This document shows, piece after piece, positions 28,243 to 36,446 of a stretch of 36,446 nucleotides of DNA. The position numbers and the translations under genes are program-made. Origin of the DNA: Aeromonas lacus (GTDB taxonomy: Bacteria; Pseudomonadota; Gammaproteobacteria; Enterobacterales; Aeromonadaceae); assembly GCF_000764665.1 (NCBI RefSeq), contig NZ_JRGM01000014.1:1-36446 (forward strand), read 5' to 3'. The first letter of the stretch is position 1. Every line of letters starts with the position of its first letter. The notes under the pieces are model-generated. The model made no database searches and had not been told where the DNA came from. It saw only the letters and a program-made list of their open reading frames with translations.

Positions 28243-30045
28243 TTATTTGATGGCGAGGTCGGTCAGCGGCACGGCGCAGCAGGTGAGGATCTTGCCCTCG
28301 GCCCGCTCGGCGGCGCTAATGGCGGGGGCGTCGGGATGATCCACCTCGCCCGAGACCAGCGTCTGCTTGCAGCTGCCGCAGATGCCGGCGCGGCAGCTCC
28401 AAGGTAGCTCCACCCCCTGCTTGCTGGCCTGATCGAGGATGGTGCCCTGATTGTTGCCGGCAAACTCCCGCTCGCCGATGCGCAGTTGCACTGCCTGATG
28501 AGCGCGGGACACCGAGAGAATGGCGCCGCCAAAGCTCTCCTGCCTGATGCGTGCGGTTGGTACGCCGCGCGCTGCCACTTTTGCCGCCGCGTCGGCCATA
28601 AAGCCGTGAGGGCCGCAGATAAACACCTCCCGTCCAGCCAACCCTTTGACCAGCGCGAGATGCTCGTCGCCGAGCCGCCCTTTCTGTCCCTGCCAGTGAT
28701 TGTCCGGCTGGCTCAGGATAATGGTGAGGGTCATCCCCTGCTGCGCCATGGCGTGCAGCTCGCTGGCGGCGGGAATATCCGCCTCGCTGCGGCACAGGTG
28801 CATAAAGTGGATATCGCCAAGCTCGCCGCGCAGGGCCAGAGTACGGGCCATCGCCAGCATGGGAGTGACGCCGGAGCCTGCCGAGAGCAGCAGCAGCGAG
28901 CGCTCGGCTCCAAGGTGAAACTCGCCAGCCGGTGCGCCGGCCAGCAGGGTGTTGCCCACCTGCATCTGCTGGTGCAGCCAGTGTGAGATGCGACCACCCC
29001 CTACCTTCTTGACGCTGATGCTGTAGCGCTCCGACAGATCCGGCGTAGAGCTCAGGGTATAGCGGCGCTGAACCCGCTCGTTTTTGATATCGAGGCTGAT
29101 GGGCAGATGCTGGCCCGGCAGGTAGTCGGGCAGCGGCTCGCCATTGGCGGCCTCGAACCAGAAGGTCTCCAGATCGCGCGCCAGCGGTTCGCGGGCCACG
29201 CAGACCAGCTCGCGTTTTTTCGGCGCGCCGTCGGGGTAGGGGGCAGGGCGCTTGCGCTCCAGTACCTCGATCTCGCTACCTGCTTCAATCCACCCCTCGT
29301 TCAGTGCGATCAGGTTCTGGCCGAAGTAGACCTCGCCATCCTCGCCGCGGCGGTAACGGGTGAGGGTGGCCAGCGGCTCTTTGAGGGCATTGAAGCGATC
29401 GGTGCCTGCTTCCACTGTGGTCATGATGCAGCGACTGCAGGGCTTGGCGACCTGAAACTCCACCTCGCCGATGCGGATGCGTACCCAGCTGTCCTCCTCG
29501 AAGGGACGGGTGCCGCTCGCCACCAGATTGGTGCGAAACTGGCTCATCTGGTGCAGCGCATCGGAGCGCAGATTGAGATCCTCCAGCGAGGCCTGACTTA
29601 TCAGCAGCAGCGGATAACCGTCGGCAAAGCTGACCCGGGTGCCGGTCTTCTCGCGAAAGCGGTCGGACTCTGCGCCAAGCCAAAGCAGCACTACCGGTTC
29701 GCCAGCTACCCGGCTCAACCAGCTGTCGGCAATGTGGGTGGTATGCAGGGCGGTGAAGCGGTCGCCCCAGACCCCTGTCGCTTGCGGGGCACGGCTGAAG
29801 TCGGACTCTTGCAGGGCGAGCGGCTCGAAACCCGGATAGTTCAGTTGCAGGCCACCTGCAACTGGAGTTGCAACCACCTGCTGCAACTGGGGGTGGGTAC
29901 GGGCGGTGATGAAGGTGCCATCAGGCTTAACCACCATGTAGCGGCGATCCCCTGCGAGCCCCTCCTGAGTGACCCGGGCGCGGGACTGGGGCATGCCGGC
30001 GGTCGATTTGATGGGGTAGAGGTGAATGCTGTCTAGCCTTGGCAT
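28243..30045 (-). CDS. YcbX-type MOSC protein fused to ferredoxin reductase and [2Fe-2S] ferredoxin
   Basis: A 600-residue, three-part protein. Residues 1-265 are a MOSC N-terminal plus MOSC domain like E. coli YcbX, starting LDSIHLYPIKSTAGMPQSRA, with Cys203 in AKPCSRCIMTTVEAGTDR as the likely molybdenum-cofactor thiol. Residues about 275-500 are an FAD/NAD(P)H reductase: RRYTLSS (327-333) for flavin, LSAGSGVTPML (387-397) and ICGPHGFM (476-483) for the nucleotide. Residues about 515-600 are a plant-type ferredoxin with CRAGICGSCKQTL (Cys551, Cys556, Cys559) and a fourth Cys in LTCCAVP. E. coli YcbX reduces N-hydroxylated base analogues using CysJ as electron donor; here the reductase is built in, so a self-sufficient N-hydroxy reductase is inferred. 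ATG at 30045 has AAGGAT upstream. Confidence 0.85.
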   Translation of the reverse strand: MPRLDSIHLYPIKSTAGMPQSRARVTQEGLAGDRRYMVVKPDGTFITARTHPQLQQVVATPVAGGLQLNYPGFEPLALQESDFSRAPQATGVWGDRFTALHTTHIADSWLSRVAGEPVVLLWLGAESDRFREKTGTRVSFADGYPLLLISQASLEDLNLRSDALHQMSQFRTNLVASGTRPFEEDSWVRIRIGEVEFQVAKPCSRCIMTTVEAGTDRFNALKEPLATLTRYRRGEDGEVYFGQNLIALNEGWIEAGSEIEVLERKRPAPYPDGAPKKRELVCVAREPLARDLETFWFEAANGEPLPDYLPGQHLPISLDIKNERVQRRYTLSSTPDLSERYSISVKKVGGGRISHWLHQQMQVGNTLLAGAPAGEFHLGAERSLLLLSAGSGVTPMLAMARTLALRGELGDIHFMHLCRSEADIPAASELHAMAQQGMTLTIILSQPDNHWQGQKGRLGDEHLALVKGLAGREVFICGPHGFMADAAAKVAARGVPTARIRQESFGGAILSVSRAHQAVQLRIGEREFAGNNQGTILDQASKQGVELPWSCRAGICGSCKQTLVSGEVDHPDAPAISAAERAEGKILTCCAVPLTDLAIK

Positions 30046-30473
30046 CTTCGTATCCTTGTGACGCGGCGCTTTCGCCTGGAAAAAGGGGAACATAACGGTT
30101 CCGCCCGCGAGGGGCAATCTCTTTGCGGGGCGCAGAGACGCGGGTTCGATAGATGCAGTTTTTTTTGCAAAAAAACGAAGAGGTGCAACCGGGCTATCCG
30201 GTTTTTGCTCGCTTGGCCGCAACCTCGGCGAGATAAGGAGTGGAGTCAAGCGGGAAAGATGTTATCCCGGTCACGTTCTGTTTAAAACCACCCATTAAAT
30301 GCAACATTTTTTGATCCTGATTCGCTAATCAGTACAAAAAAGCCGCCATTATCGACTCAGTTCCCAGTTTCTAACGCTTTCGCTTCTTCCTCATCCGGCC
30401 ACCGTCCGCCTCGGCTACACGGTATCAAGTGCCATCGGGTGGGGCCTGTCACACAAAAAGAAGAAAGCAATGT
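30046..30473. other. Intergenic region between divergent MOSC fusion and PFOR operons
   Basis: No gene is visible in these 428 bases. They contain a poly-T/poly-A inverted repeat (30158-30176), a half FNR-like TTGAT (30311-30315), and a perfect 16-base palindrome CTGATTCGCTAATCAG (30317-30332). The region must hold promoters for both divergent units. CATTAT (30347-30352) is a weak -10 candidate for the plus-strand operon. Confidence 0.5.
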
Positions 30474-32120
30474 ATGAGCAAACAACTGGACATGACCCCA
30501 TTGCCGGATCTCTCCCTGAAAACGGGAACAGGCCCGGTGCGTACTCGGCTACCCGTCTGGCGGCCGGCCCTGCCACCCTGCAATCACGCCTGCCCGGCCG
30601 GAGAAAATATCCAGGCTTGGCTCTCTTTGGCGCAGGCCGGCCGCTTTGAGGCGGCCTGGCAGACCCTGATCGAAGAGAACCCCTTGCCCGCCATTCATGG
30701 CCGGGTCTGCTATCACCCCTGCGAGAGTGCCTGCAACCGCGGGCAGGTGGATGACGCCGTCTCCATTCACGCTATCGAGCGCTTCCTCGGCGACGAGGCG
30801 CTGGCCAAAGGTTGGCAGCCTGCAACCCCCGCGCCAGCCAGCGGCAAGAAGGTGCTGGTAATTGGCGCCGGTCCCTCCGGCCTCTCCTGCGCCTGGCACC
30901 TCAACCGGCTTGGCCATCAGGTGGAGATCCGCGAAGCGGGGCCACTGGCGGGCGGCATGCTGCGTTTCGGTATTCCCGCTTACCGTTTGCCCCGCGACGT
31001 GCTGGATCGGGAGGTGGCCCGCATTGTCGCTGCCGGGGTGACCCTCACTCTTAACCACAAGGTGGCGGATGTACTGCGCGAGCGCGACGAGGGGGGCTTT
31101 GACGCCGTCTTTATGGCTATCGGCGCCCATCTGGCCAAGCGGGTCGATATTCCGGCGCGGGAAGCGGGCAAGATCCTCGATGCGGTGAGTTTCCTCGAAC
31201 AGGCCAGTCTGGCCGAAGAGCAGGGCTTGCCGCCCCCCAAACTGGGACGGCGGGTAGCCATCTACGGCGGCGGCAACACCGCCATGGACGCGGCTCGCAC
31301 CGCCCGTCGTTTGGGCGTTGAAGAGGCGATGATCATCTACCGCCGCGACCGGGATCATATGCCTGCCCACGCCTTCGAAGCCGACGAGGCCGAGGAGGAG
31401 GGGATCAAGATCAACTGGCTGCGCAGCATCCGCCAGCTCGACAACACCAGCATCGAAGTGGAGGTGATGGCGCTGGATGCCGAGGGCAAGCCGGTGCCCA
31501 CCGGCAAGTTTGAAACCCTCGAAGCGGACTCCCTGATCCTGGCGCTGGGTCAGGAGGTCGACCTCTCGGTGCTGGAGAGTATTCCCGGCGTGCGGGTCAA
31601 CAAGGAAGGGGTAGTGCAGGTGGCAGGCAACCTGATGACGGATGTGCCCGGCCTCTTTGCCGGTGGCGACATGGTGCCCTCTGAGCGCACCGTTACCATT
31701 GCCACCGGTCACGGCAAGAAGGCGGCGCGCCATATGGATGCCTGGCTGCGCGGTCGTCACTACCAGAAGATGCTCTCCTACCCGCTGGTGGGTCCGGAGC
31801 AGTTGCAGCTCTGGTTCCAGACCCATGCCCCGGCCAGCAGTCAGCCGGTCAAACCGGCGTGGGCGCGGGACGACTTTGGCGAGATCATCGGCGGGCTGGA
31901 TGAGGTGGCCGCCCGCTACGAGGCGGCGCGCTGCTACTCCTGCGGCAACTGCTTCGAGTGCGACGGTTGCTACGGCAGCTGCCCCGAGCAGGCCATCGCC
32001 AAGCTGGGGCCGGGTAAGGGTTATCAGGTGGATGCGGCGCGCTGCACCGGCTGCGGTGCCTGCCATGACCAGTGCCCTTGTCACGCCATCCTGCTGCGCC
32101 AACCGGAGGAGTCCCAATGA
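30474..32120 (+). CDS. GltD-like NAD(P)H:ferredoxin-type oxidoreductase with C-terminal ferredoxin domain
   Basis: A 548-residue flavoprotein. The N-terminal iron-sulfur region has PPCNHACPAGENIQAW (Cys36, Cys40) and CYHPCESACNRG (Cys79, Cys83, Cys87), as in the glutamate synthase small subunit. KKVLVIGAGPSGLSCA (126-140) binds FAD, RVAIYGGGNTAMDAAR binds the nicotinamide cofactor, and GLFAGGDMVPSERTV is the second flavin motif. The last 60 residues hold Cys-dense clusters: CYSCGNCFECDGCYGSCP and CTGCGACHDQCPCHAI, a ferredoxin-like pair. Its stop overlaps the PFOR start (ATGA), so both are co-translated, and it is inferred to move electrons between NAD(P)H and the PFOR iron-sulfur chain. ATG at 30474 has a modest AAGAAAG Shine-Dalgarno. 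Confidence 0.85.
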   Translation: MSKQLDMTPLPDLSLKTGTGPVRTRLPVWRPALPPCNHACPAGENIQAWLSLAQAGRFEAAWQTLIEENPLPAIHGRVCYHPCESACNRGQVDDAVSIHAIERFLGDEALAKGWQPATPAPASGKKVLVIGAGPSGLSCAWHLNRLGHQVEIREAGPLAGGMLRFGIPAYRLPRDVLDREVARIVAAGVTLTLNHKVADVLRERDEGGFDAVFMAIGAHLAKRVDIPAREAGKILDAVSFLEQASLAEEQGLPPPKLGRRVAIYGGGNTAMDAARTARRLGVEEAMIIYRRDRDHMPAHAFEADEAEEEGIKINWLRSIRQLDNTSIEVEVMALDAEGKPVPTGKFETLEADSLILALGQEVDLSVLESIPGVRVNKEGVVQVAGNLMTDVPGLFAGGDMVPSERTVTIATGHGKKAARHMDAWLRGRHYQKMLSYPLVGPEQLQLWFQTHAPASSQPVKPAWARDDFGEIIGGLDEVAARYEAARCYSCGNCFECDGCYGSCPEQAIAKLGPGKGYQVDAARCTGCGACHDQCPCHAILLRQPEESQ

Positions 32121-35100
32121 AACATGAACTGATCATGGTCGACGGTAACGAAGCCGCGGCCCGGGTGGCCTACCAGCTGAGCGAAGTGTGTGCCATCTAC
32201 CCCATCACCCCGAGCTCAACCATGGCCGAACTGGCCGACGCTTGGGCGGATGAGAAACAGACCAACCTGTGGGGCAACATTCCCACAGTCGTAGAGATGC
32301 AGAGTGAAGGGGGGGCGGCCGGGACGGTACACGGCGCCCTGCAGGCGGGGGCGCTCGCTACCACCTTCACCGCCAGTCAGGGGCTGATGCTGATGCTGCC
32401 CAACATGTACAAGATCGCCGGTGAATTGACCTCGGCGGTGTTCCATGTGGCGGCCCGCTCGCTGGCGGCGCAGGGGCTGTCGATTTTTGGCGACCATCAG
32501 GATGTGATGGCGGCGCGCAGTACCGGCTTTGCCATGCTCGCCTCCGGCTCGGTGCAGGAGGCGCAGGACTTGGCCTTGGTCGCCCACAGCGTCACCCTGC
32601 AGTGCCGGGTGCCCTTTATCCACTTCTTCGACGGGTTCCGTACCTCCCACGAGGTGAACAAGATCACCGCCCTGCATCGGGATGAAATTCGCGCCCTTAT
32701 CGACAACGACTGGGTGCGCGCCCACCGTTCGCGGGCGCTGAACCCGGATCATCCGGTGATGCGTGGCACCGCCCAGAACCCGGATACCTATTTCCAGTCC
32801 CGCGAGAGCGTCAACCCCTTCTACGAGGCGGTTCCGGCACGGGTACAGCAGTGCATGGACAACCTCGGTGAGCTGACTGGCCGCCACTACCAGCTGGTGG
32901 AGTACCACGGCGCAACCGATGCCACCGATGTCATCGTACTGATGGGCTCGGGGGCGGCCACCGCCCGCACTACCGTGGATTGGCTCAACCGGCAGGATCG
33001 CAAGACCGGGGTGCTGGTCATTCGCCTCTATCGACCTTTCCCGGTACAGGCGCTGCTCGATGCGCTGCCTGCGAGCGTGCGGCGCATGGCGGTGCTGGAT
33101 CGCACCAAGGAGCCGGGGGCCGGTGGCGAGCCGCTGCTGCTGGATGTGCAGAGCGCGCTGATCGACGGTTTGCAGCGCGGCCTTATCAAGCGGCTGCCCT
33201 GGCTCAGTGGCGGCCGCTACGGCCTCTCTTCCAAAGAGTTCACCCCCGCCATGTGCGCGGCTGTGTTCGAGGAGCTCGCCTCCGATGCGCCGCGCCCCCG
33301 CTTTACCGTGGGGATAGTGGATGATGTGTCGGGCCTCAGTCTGGCCTGGCATCCCATCGGCGATCTGGAGCCTGCCAGCCGGGTGCGGGCGCTCTTCTTC
33401 GGCCTTGGTGCCGACGGTACCGTGGGCGCCAACAAGAACAGCATCAAGATCATCGGCGAGCTGGAGGGGTTCCACGCCCAGGGTTACTTCGTCTACGACT
33501 CCAAGAAGTCGGGCTCGCGCACAGTCTCCCACCTGCGCTTTGGCCCCGAGCCCATCGACGCCCCTTGGCTTATCGAGCAGGCGAGCTTTATCGGCTGCCA
33601 CCAGTGGGGCTTTGTCGAATCGGTAGACCTGCTGGAGCACGCCGCCGAAGGGGCGACCCTGCTGCTCAATGCCCCCTATGAGGCTGACAAGGTGTGGGGC
33701 CAGCTGCCCGAGCGGCTGCGTGCCCGCATTCGCGCCCTCAATATCCAGCTCTACTGCATCGATGGGGATCGGGTGGCCGAGCAAAACGGCATGGGCAATC
33801 GCATCAACACCATTATGCAGACCTGCTTCTTCGCGCTGGCTGGAGTGTTGCCGCGGGATGAGGCCATTGCGCTGATCAAGGAGAGCATCGAGAAGAGCTA
33901 TGCCCGCAAGGGGCCCGAGGTGGTTGAGCGCAACTTCGCGGCGGTGGACGACACCCTGGCCCACCTCCATCAGGTGGCCATCCCGGCCGGTGAGGAGCAG
34001 ATCAGCGACTATCCGCTGCCATTGGCTCCCGGCGGCAGCGAGTTTGTCCAGCGGGTCACCGGCGAGATGCTGGCGGGGCGCGGCGATCTGATCCCCGTCT
34101 CCATGCTGCCGGTGGATGGCACTTACCCCACCGCCACCAGCCGCTTCGAGAAGCGGGATATCGCCCGCGAGATCCCGATCTGGAATTCGGATATCTGCAT
34201 CCAGTGCGGCAACTGCGTCTTTGTCTGCCCCCACGCGGCGCTGCGGGCCAAGTTCTACCATCAGGACTGGCTGGCAACCGCCCCCGAGGCAGCCCAATCG
34301 GTGCCCGTCACCGCCAAGGGTTTCCCCGACAGCCGCTACACCTTGCAGATCTATCCGGAAGATTGCACCGGTTGTGGCCAGTGCGTGCAGGCTTGTCCGG
34401 TGCGGGCCGGAGCGGATGAGAGCCATGAAGGCGAGCGAGCCATCGCCATGATGGACAAGGCCCCCCATCTGGCTGGCCAGAAGCAGGCGCTGCGCTGGTT
34501 CGAAAGCCTGCCGTGGCCTGCCCGCGAGCGGGTGGATTTCTCCACGGTGCGCGGCACCCAGTTCCTCGAACCCCTGTTCGAGTTCTCCGGTGCCTGCGCC
34601 GGCTGTGGCGAGACCCCCTATCTCAAGCTGCTGACCCAGCTGTTTGGCGATCGCATGCTGGTAGCCAACGCCACCGGTTGCTCCTCCATCTACGGCGGCA
34701 ACCTGCCGACTACGCCGTGGGCCAAGAACGGCGAAGGGAAGGGGCCGGCCTGGTCGAACTCCCTGTTTGAGGACAACGCCGAGTTTGGCTTTGGCTTCCG
34801 TCTCACCGCCGATCAGCATCACGGTCAGGCGGTGGCGGCCCTCGAAGCGATGAAGGGGGAGCTGGGCGCCGAGCTGGTCGATACCCTGATTAGCGCCCCG
34901 CAGCGGCTGGAGTCGGAGATCCGCGCCCAGCGCACCCGGGTGGCGCAAGTGCGGGAGCGGTTGGAGGAGGTAAAATCCGGCAAGGCCCGCGAGCTGCTGT
35001 CGCTTATCGATCAGCTGGTGCGCCGTTCGGTCTGGATCATCGGCGGCGATGGCTGGGCTTATGACATCGGCTCATCGGGGCTCGACCATGTGCTCGCCTC

Positions 35101-35692
35101 CGGCCGCGATGTGAACGTGCTGGTGATGGATACCGAGGTCTACTCCAACACCGGCGGCCAGATGTCAAAATCGACCCCGCTCGGCGCCGTCGCCAAGTTC
35201 GCGGCGGGGGGCAAGACGCTGGCCAAGAAGGATGTGGCGCTGCAGGCCATCTCCTACGGCAACGTCTATGTTGCCCGCATCGCCTTTGGTGCCAACCCGC
35301 AGCAGGCGCTGCAAGCCTTGCGGGAGGCCGAGGCCTATCCGGGCCCGTCGCTTATCATCGCCTACAGCCACTGTATCGCCCACGGTATCGACATGGAGTT
35401 TGGCCTGACCCAGCAGAAACGGGCCGTGGCCTCTGGTCACTGGCCGCTGATGCGCTACAACCCGGTATTGCGCAGTGCGGGGCAGAACCCCTTCAGCCTC
35501 GACAGCCTGCGCCCCTCCATTCCCCTCGCTGAATACCGGCAGGAGGAGACCCGTTATCGGGTGCTGGCCCAGAGCCATCCGGAGGAGGCCGAGCGGCTGA
35601 TGCAGGTTGCGCAAAAAGTGGCGTGGCAGAAGTGGGCCACCTACGAGGAGATGGCCACTCGCGAAGCCAGCCATTTCCATCCGCCGGTGTGA
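32117..35692 (+). CDS. nifJ: Pyruvate:ferredoxin (flavodoxin) oxidoreductase, single-chain
   Basis: A 1191-residue homodimer-type PFOR that oxidatively decarboxylates pyruvate with CoA to acetyl-CoA and CO2, passing electrons to ferredoxin or flavodoxin. The N-terminal pyrimidine-domain segment has EVCAIYPITPSSTMAE. GLGADGTVGANKNSIKIIGE marks the gamma-type domain. Two [4Fe-4S] motifs follow at about 693-705 (CIQCGNCVFVCPHA) and 749-760 (CTGCGQCVQACP). The TPP domain includes GACAGCGETPYLKLL and GDGWAYDIGSSGLDHVLA with MDTEVYSNTGGQMSKSTPLG. GGAGGA precedes ATG at 32117. It is the second gene of a coupled operon and is followed by a terminator. Length and order equal the NifJ/YdbK type. Confidence 0.96.
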   Translation: MKHELIMVDGNEAAARVAYQLSEVCAIYPITPSSTMAELADAWADEKQTNLWGNIPTVVEMQSEGGAAGTVHGALQAGALATTFTASQGLMLMLPNMYKIAGELTSAVFHVAARSLAAQGLSIFGDHQDVMAARSTGFAMLASGSVQEAQDLALVAHSVTLQCRVPFIHFFDGFRTSHEVNKITALHRDEIRALIDNDWVRAHRSRALNPDHPVMRGTAQNPDTYFQSRESVNPFYEAVPARVQQCMDNLGELTGRHYQLVEYHGATDATDVIVLMGSGAATARTTVDWLNRQDRKTGVLVIRLYRPFPVQALLDALPASVRRMAVLDRTKEPGAGGEPLLLDVQSALIDGLQRGLIKRLPWLSGGRYGLSSKEFTPAMCAAVFEELASDAPRPRFTVGIVDDVSGLSLAWHPIGDLEPASRVRALFFGLGADGTVGANKNSIKIIGELEGFHAQGYFVYDSKKSGSRTVSHLRFGPEPIDAPWLIEQASFIGCHQWGFVESVDLLEHAAEGATLLLNAPYEADKVWGQLPERLRARIRALNIQLYCIDGDRVAEQNGMGNRINTIMQTCFFALAGVLPRDEAIALIKESIEKSYARKGPEVVERNFAAVDDTLAHLHQVAIPAGEEQISDYPLPLAPGGSEFVQRVTGEMLAGRGDLIPVSMLPVDGTYPTATSRFEKRDIAREIPIWNSDICIQCGNCVFVCPHAALRAKFYHQDWLATAPEAAQSVPVTAKGFPDSRYTLQIYPEDCTGCGQCVQACPVRAGADESHEGERAIAMMDKAPHLAGQKQALRWFESLPWPARERVDFSTVRGTQFLEPLFEFSGACAGCGETPYLKLLTQLFGDRMLVANATGCSSIYGGNLPTTPWAKNGEGKGPAWSNSLFEDNAEFGFGFRLTADQHHGQAVAALEAMKGELGAELVDTLISAPQRLESEIRAQRTRVAQVRERLEEVKSGKARELLSLIDQLVRRSVWIIGGDGWAYDIGSSGLDHVLASGRDVNVLVMDTEVYSNTGGQMSKSTPLGAVAKFAAGGKTLAKKDVALQAISYGNVYVARIAFGANPQQALQALREAEAYPGPSLIIAYSHCIAHGIDMEFGLTQQKRAVASGHWPLMRYNPVLRSAGQNPFSLDSLRPSIPLAEYRQEETRYRVLAQSHPEEAERLMQVAQKVAWQKWATYEEMATREASHFHPPV

Positions 35693-35716
35693 GGATAAGG
35701 TGAGTGAAATATAAAC

Positions 35717-35741
35717 AAGCGGGCCATTGGCCCGCTTTTTG
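35717..35741 (+). terminator. Terminator of the PFOR operon
   Basis: AAGCGGGCC (35717-35725), a short ATT loop, and GGCCCGCTT (35729-35737) are followed by TTT, 24 bases after the stop. The AT-rich right flank begins just beyond it; the 190 bases up to the next start show no recognisable element. Confidence 0.85.
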
Positions 35742-35933
35742 TATAGGGAGACTATTGGATGTCACTTCTCACAAACTGATAGCAACTACAGGCGTAGCCG
35801 TGGTGATATCATGAAAACCAAAAGTAATGTGTTGATATGTTAGGATAAGCTGGGCAGGATATATGACATATTATTTTCTATATGAACAGTTCTCGTATGT
35901 TGAATAGTCCGCTTGCTTTATTTGGGAGGCAAC

Positions 35934-36446
35934 TTGAGATTTTTAAGTTACATGATAGTATTTTTATTCGGCGTTATCATTGATGCTACAGATTATCAGT
36001 CTCTAGTAAAGGAAGTAAAATGGACTGATATTACAACTGCACTCGCCACCATCGTGACTACTATTGTGGTATATGTAACCTACTCAAAGTGGTTGGAATC
36101 AAAGAAACGGGAAGATGCCTATCAGACATCAAAAAATTACATCTCATGTTTGGTTAATATATCGGAACTTCTTGGTGAACTAATGTATCCATTTGATGTA
36201 TGCGTCCCGCAAGAAGGCAGTATGGTAATCAATCGCGAGCAAAGTAACTCATTGTTGGCCAATAGTAATGAAGCAATTCATAAACTGATCACAAAAGCTA
36301 AAGAATTGGCAAGGATAAAATCGGAGTTGGGCTTTTGGAGTGTCAGGTTAGCACCAGAGCTGGAACGAAATCACAACAAACTATTGCATGCCATATCTAA
36401 TGTTGTAGTTGTGGCAGATGTATTACAAAAACAAGTTGTTTGGTTT
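35934..36446 (+). CDS. Partial CDS, hypothetical protein with two N-terminal membrane segments
   Basis: An open frame of 171 codons runs off the right edge. The likely start is TTG at 35934, with GGGAGG (35924-35929) just upstream at short spacing; ATG at 35952 is the alternative. Hydrophobic segments lie at about residues 3-17 (FLSYMIVFLFGVIID) and 30-46 (ITTALATIVTTIVVYVT), followed by a basic SKWLESKKRED stretch and a soluble, mostly helical region with VNISELLGELMYPF and AIHKLITKAKELARIKSEL. I do not recognise the family. Base and codon use are AT-rich, unlike the neighbouring PFOR operon, suggesting a horizontally acquired region. The C-terminus and any partner genes are outside the window. 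Confidence 0.6.
   Translation, partial: MRFLSYMIVFLFGVIIDATDYQSLVKEVKWTDITTALATIVTTIVVYVTYSKWLESKKREDAYQTSKNYISCLVNISELLGELMYPFDVCVPQEGSMVINREQSNSLLANSNEAIHKLITKAKELARIKSELGFWSVRLAPELERNHNKLLHAISNVVVVADVLQKQVVWF

Noticed and set aside
30158..30176. Poly-T/poly-A inverted repeat as a terminator for a minus-strand or plus-strand gene
   Set aside because: It lacks a GC-rich stem and lies in a divergent upstream region where no gene ends.
32216..34948. A 910-codon open frame antisense to the PFOR gene
   Set aside because: Long antisense frames arise from GC-rich codon bias. The sense strand encodes a complete PFOR with all cofactor motifs, and the antisense product has no recognisable domain or ribosome-binding site.

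Overview
The window looks like a chromosomal segment of a GC-rich gammaproteobacterium, most likely Aeromonas. This is an inference from gene content, the high-GC third-position codon bias, an E. coli-like yffB-dapE-ypfN block, and a bioA // bioBFCD cluster next to htpX. No rRNA, tRNA, insertion sequence or CRISPR array is visible. The first ~450 bases and the last ~700 bases are much more AT-rich than the rest. Each carries a gene cut by the window edge: on the left a protein resembling the N-terminal domain linked to GIY-YIG nucleases, on the right an unrecognised protein with two predicted membrane segments. The window is therefore a core block between two probable variable regions.

Layout, left to right. 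(a) 494-1317 (-): translationally coupled DUF1523 and winged-helix gene pair ending in a terminator hairpin; then a possible 20-codon ORF and a chemotaxis receptor. (b) 3.5-5.2 kb (+): LysE-type exporter and a secreted DUF1460 amidase-like protein. (c) 5.2-9.4 kb (-): CPA1 antiporter, GH84-type beta-N-acetylglucosaminidase, and NhaP2 K+/H+ antiporter. (d) 9.6-12 kb (-): operon of an ArsC/YffB-like protein, dapE, an M15 peptidase and ypfN, with 4-base stop/start overlaps at dapE/M15 and M15/ypfN; a small hypothetical gene lies upstream. (e) 12.7-17.7 kb: anaerobic C4-dicarboxylate block with dcuC (behind a perfect FNR box), an M20 peptidase, a Dph6-like ATP pyrophosphatase, and dcuB (behind a weaker FNR-like site). 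(f) 18.1-21.7 kb: orphan periplasmic solute-binding protein, asnS, a small membrane protein, and a membrane-bound c-type haem/HAMP protein without an output domain. (g) 21.9-27.2 kb: bioA divergent from bioB-bioF-bioC-bioD, with a candidate BirA operator between them. (h) 27.3-35.7 kb: htpX; a 600-residue MOSC/flavin reductase/ferredoxin fusion (-); and a two-gene operon of a GltD-like NAD(P)H oxidoreductase carrying ferredoxin domains plus a 1191-residue pyruvate:ferredoxin/flavodoxin oxidoreductase.

Several loci point to facultative anaerobic life: FNR-controlled succinate/fumarate transport (dcuB, dcuC), pyruvate:ferredoxin oxidoreductase coupled to an NAD(P)H module, and a haem-c sensor-like protein. 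Biotin synthesis is complete from malonyl-ACP methylation to biotin except for the pimeloyl-ACP esterase (BioH or equivalent), which is not in the window. I did not find a complete, clearly novel multi-gene system. The best leads are the haem-c/HAMP protein without output, the NAD(P)H-linked PFOR operon, the MOSC fusion, the candidate small ORF at 1501, and the two truncated island genes at the edges.
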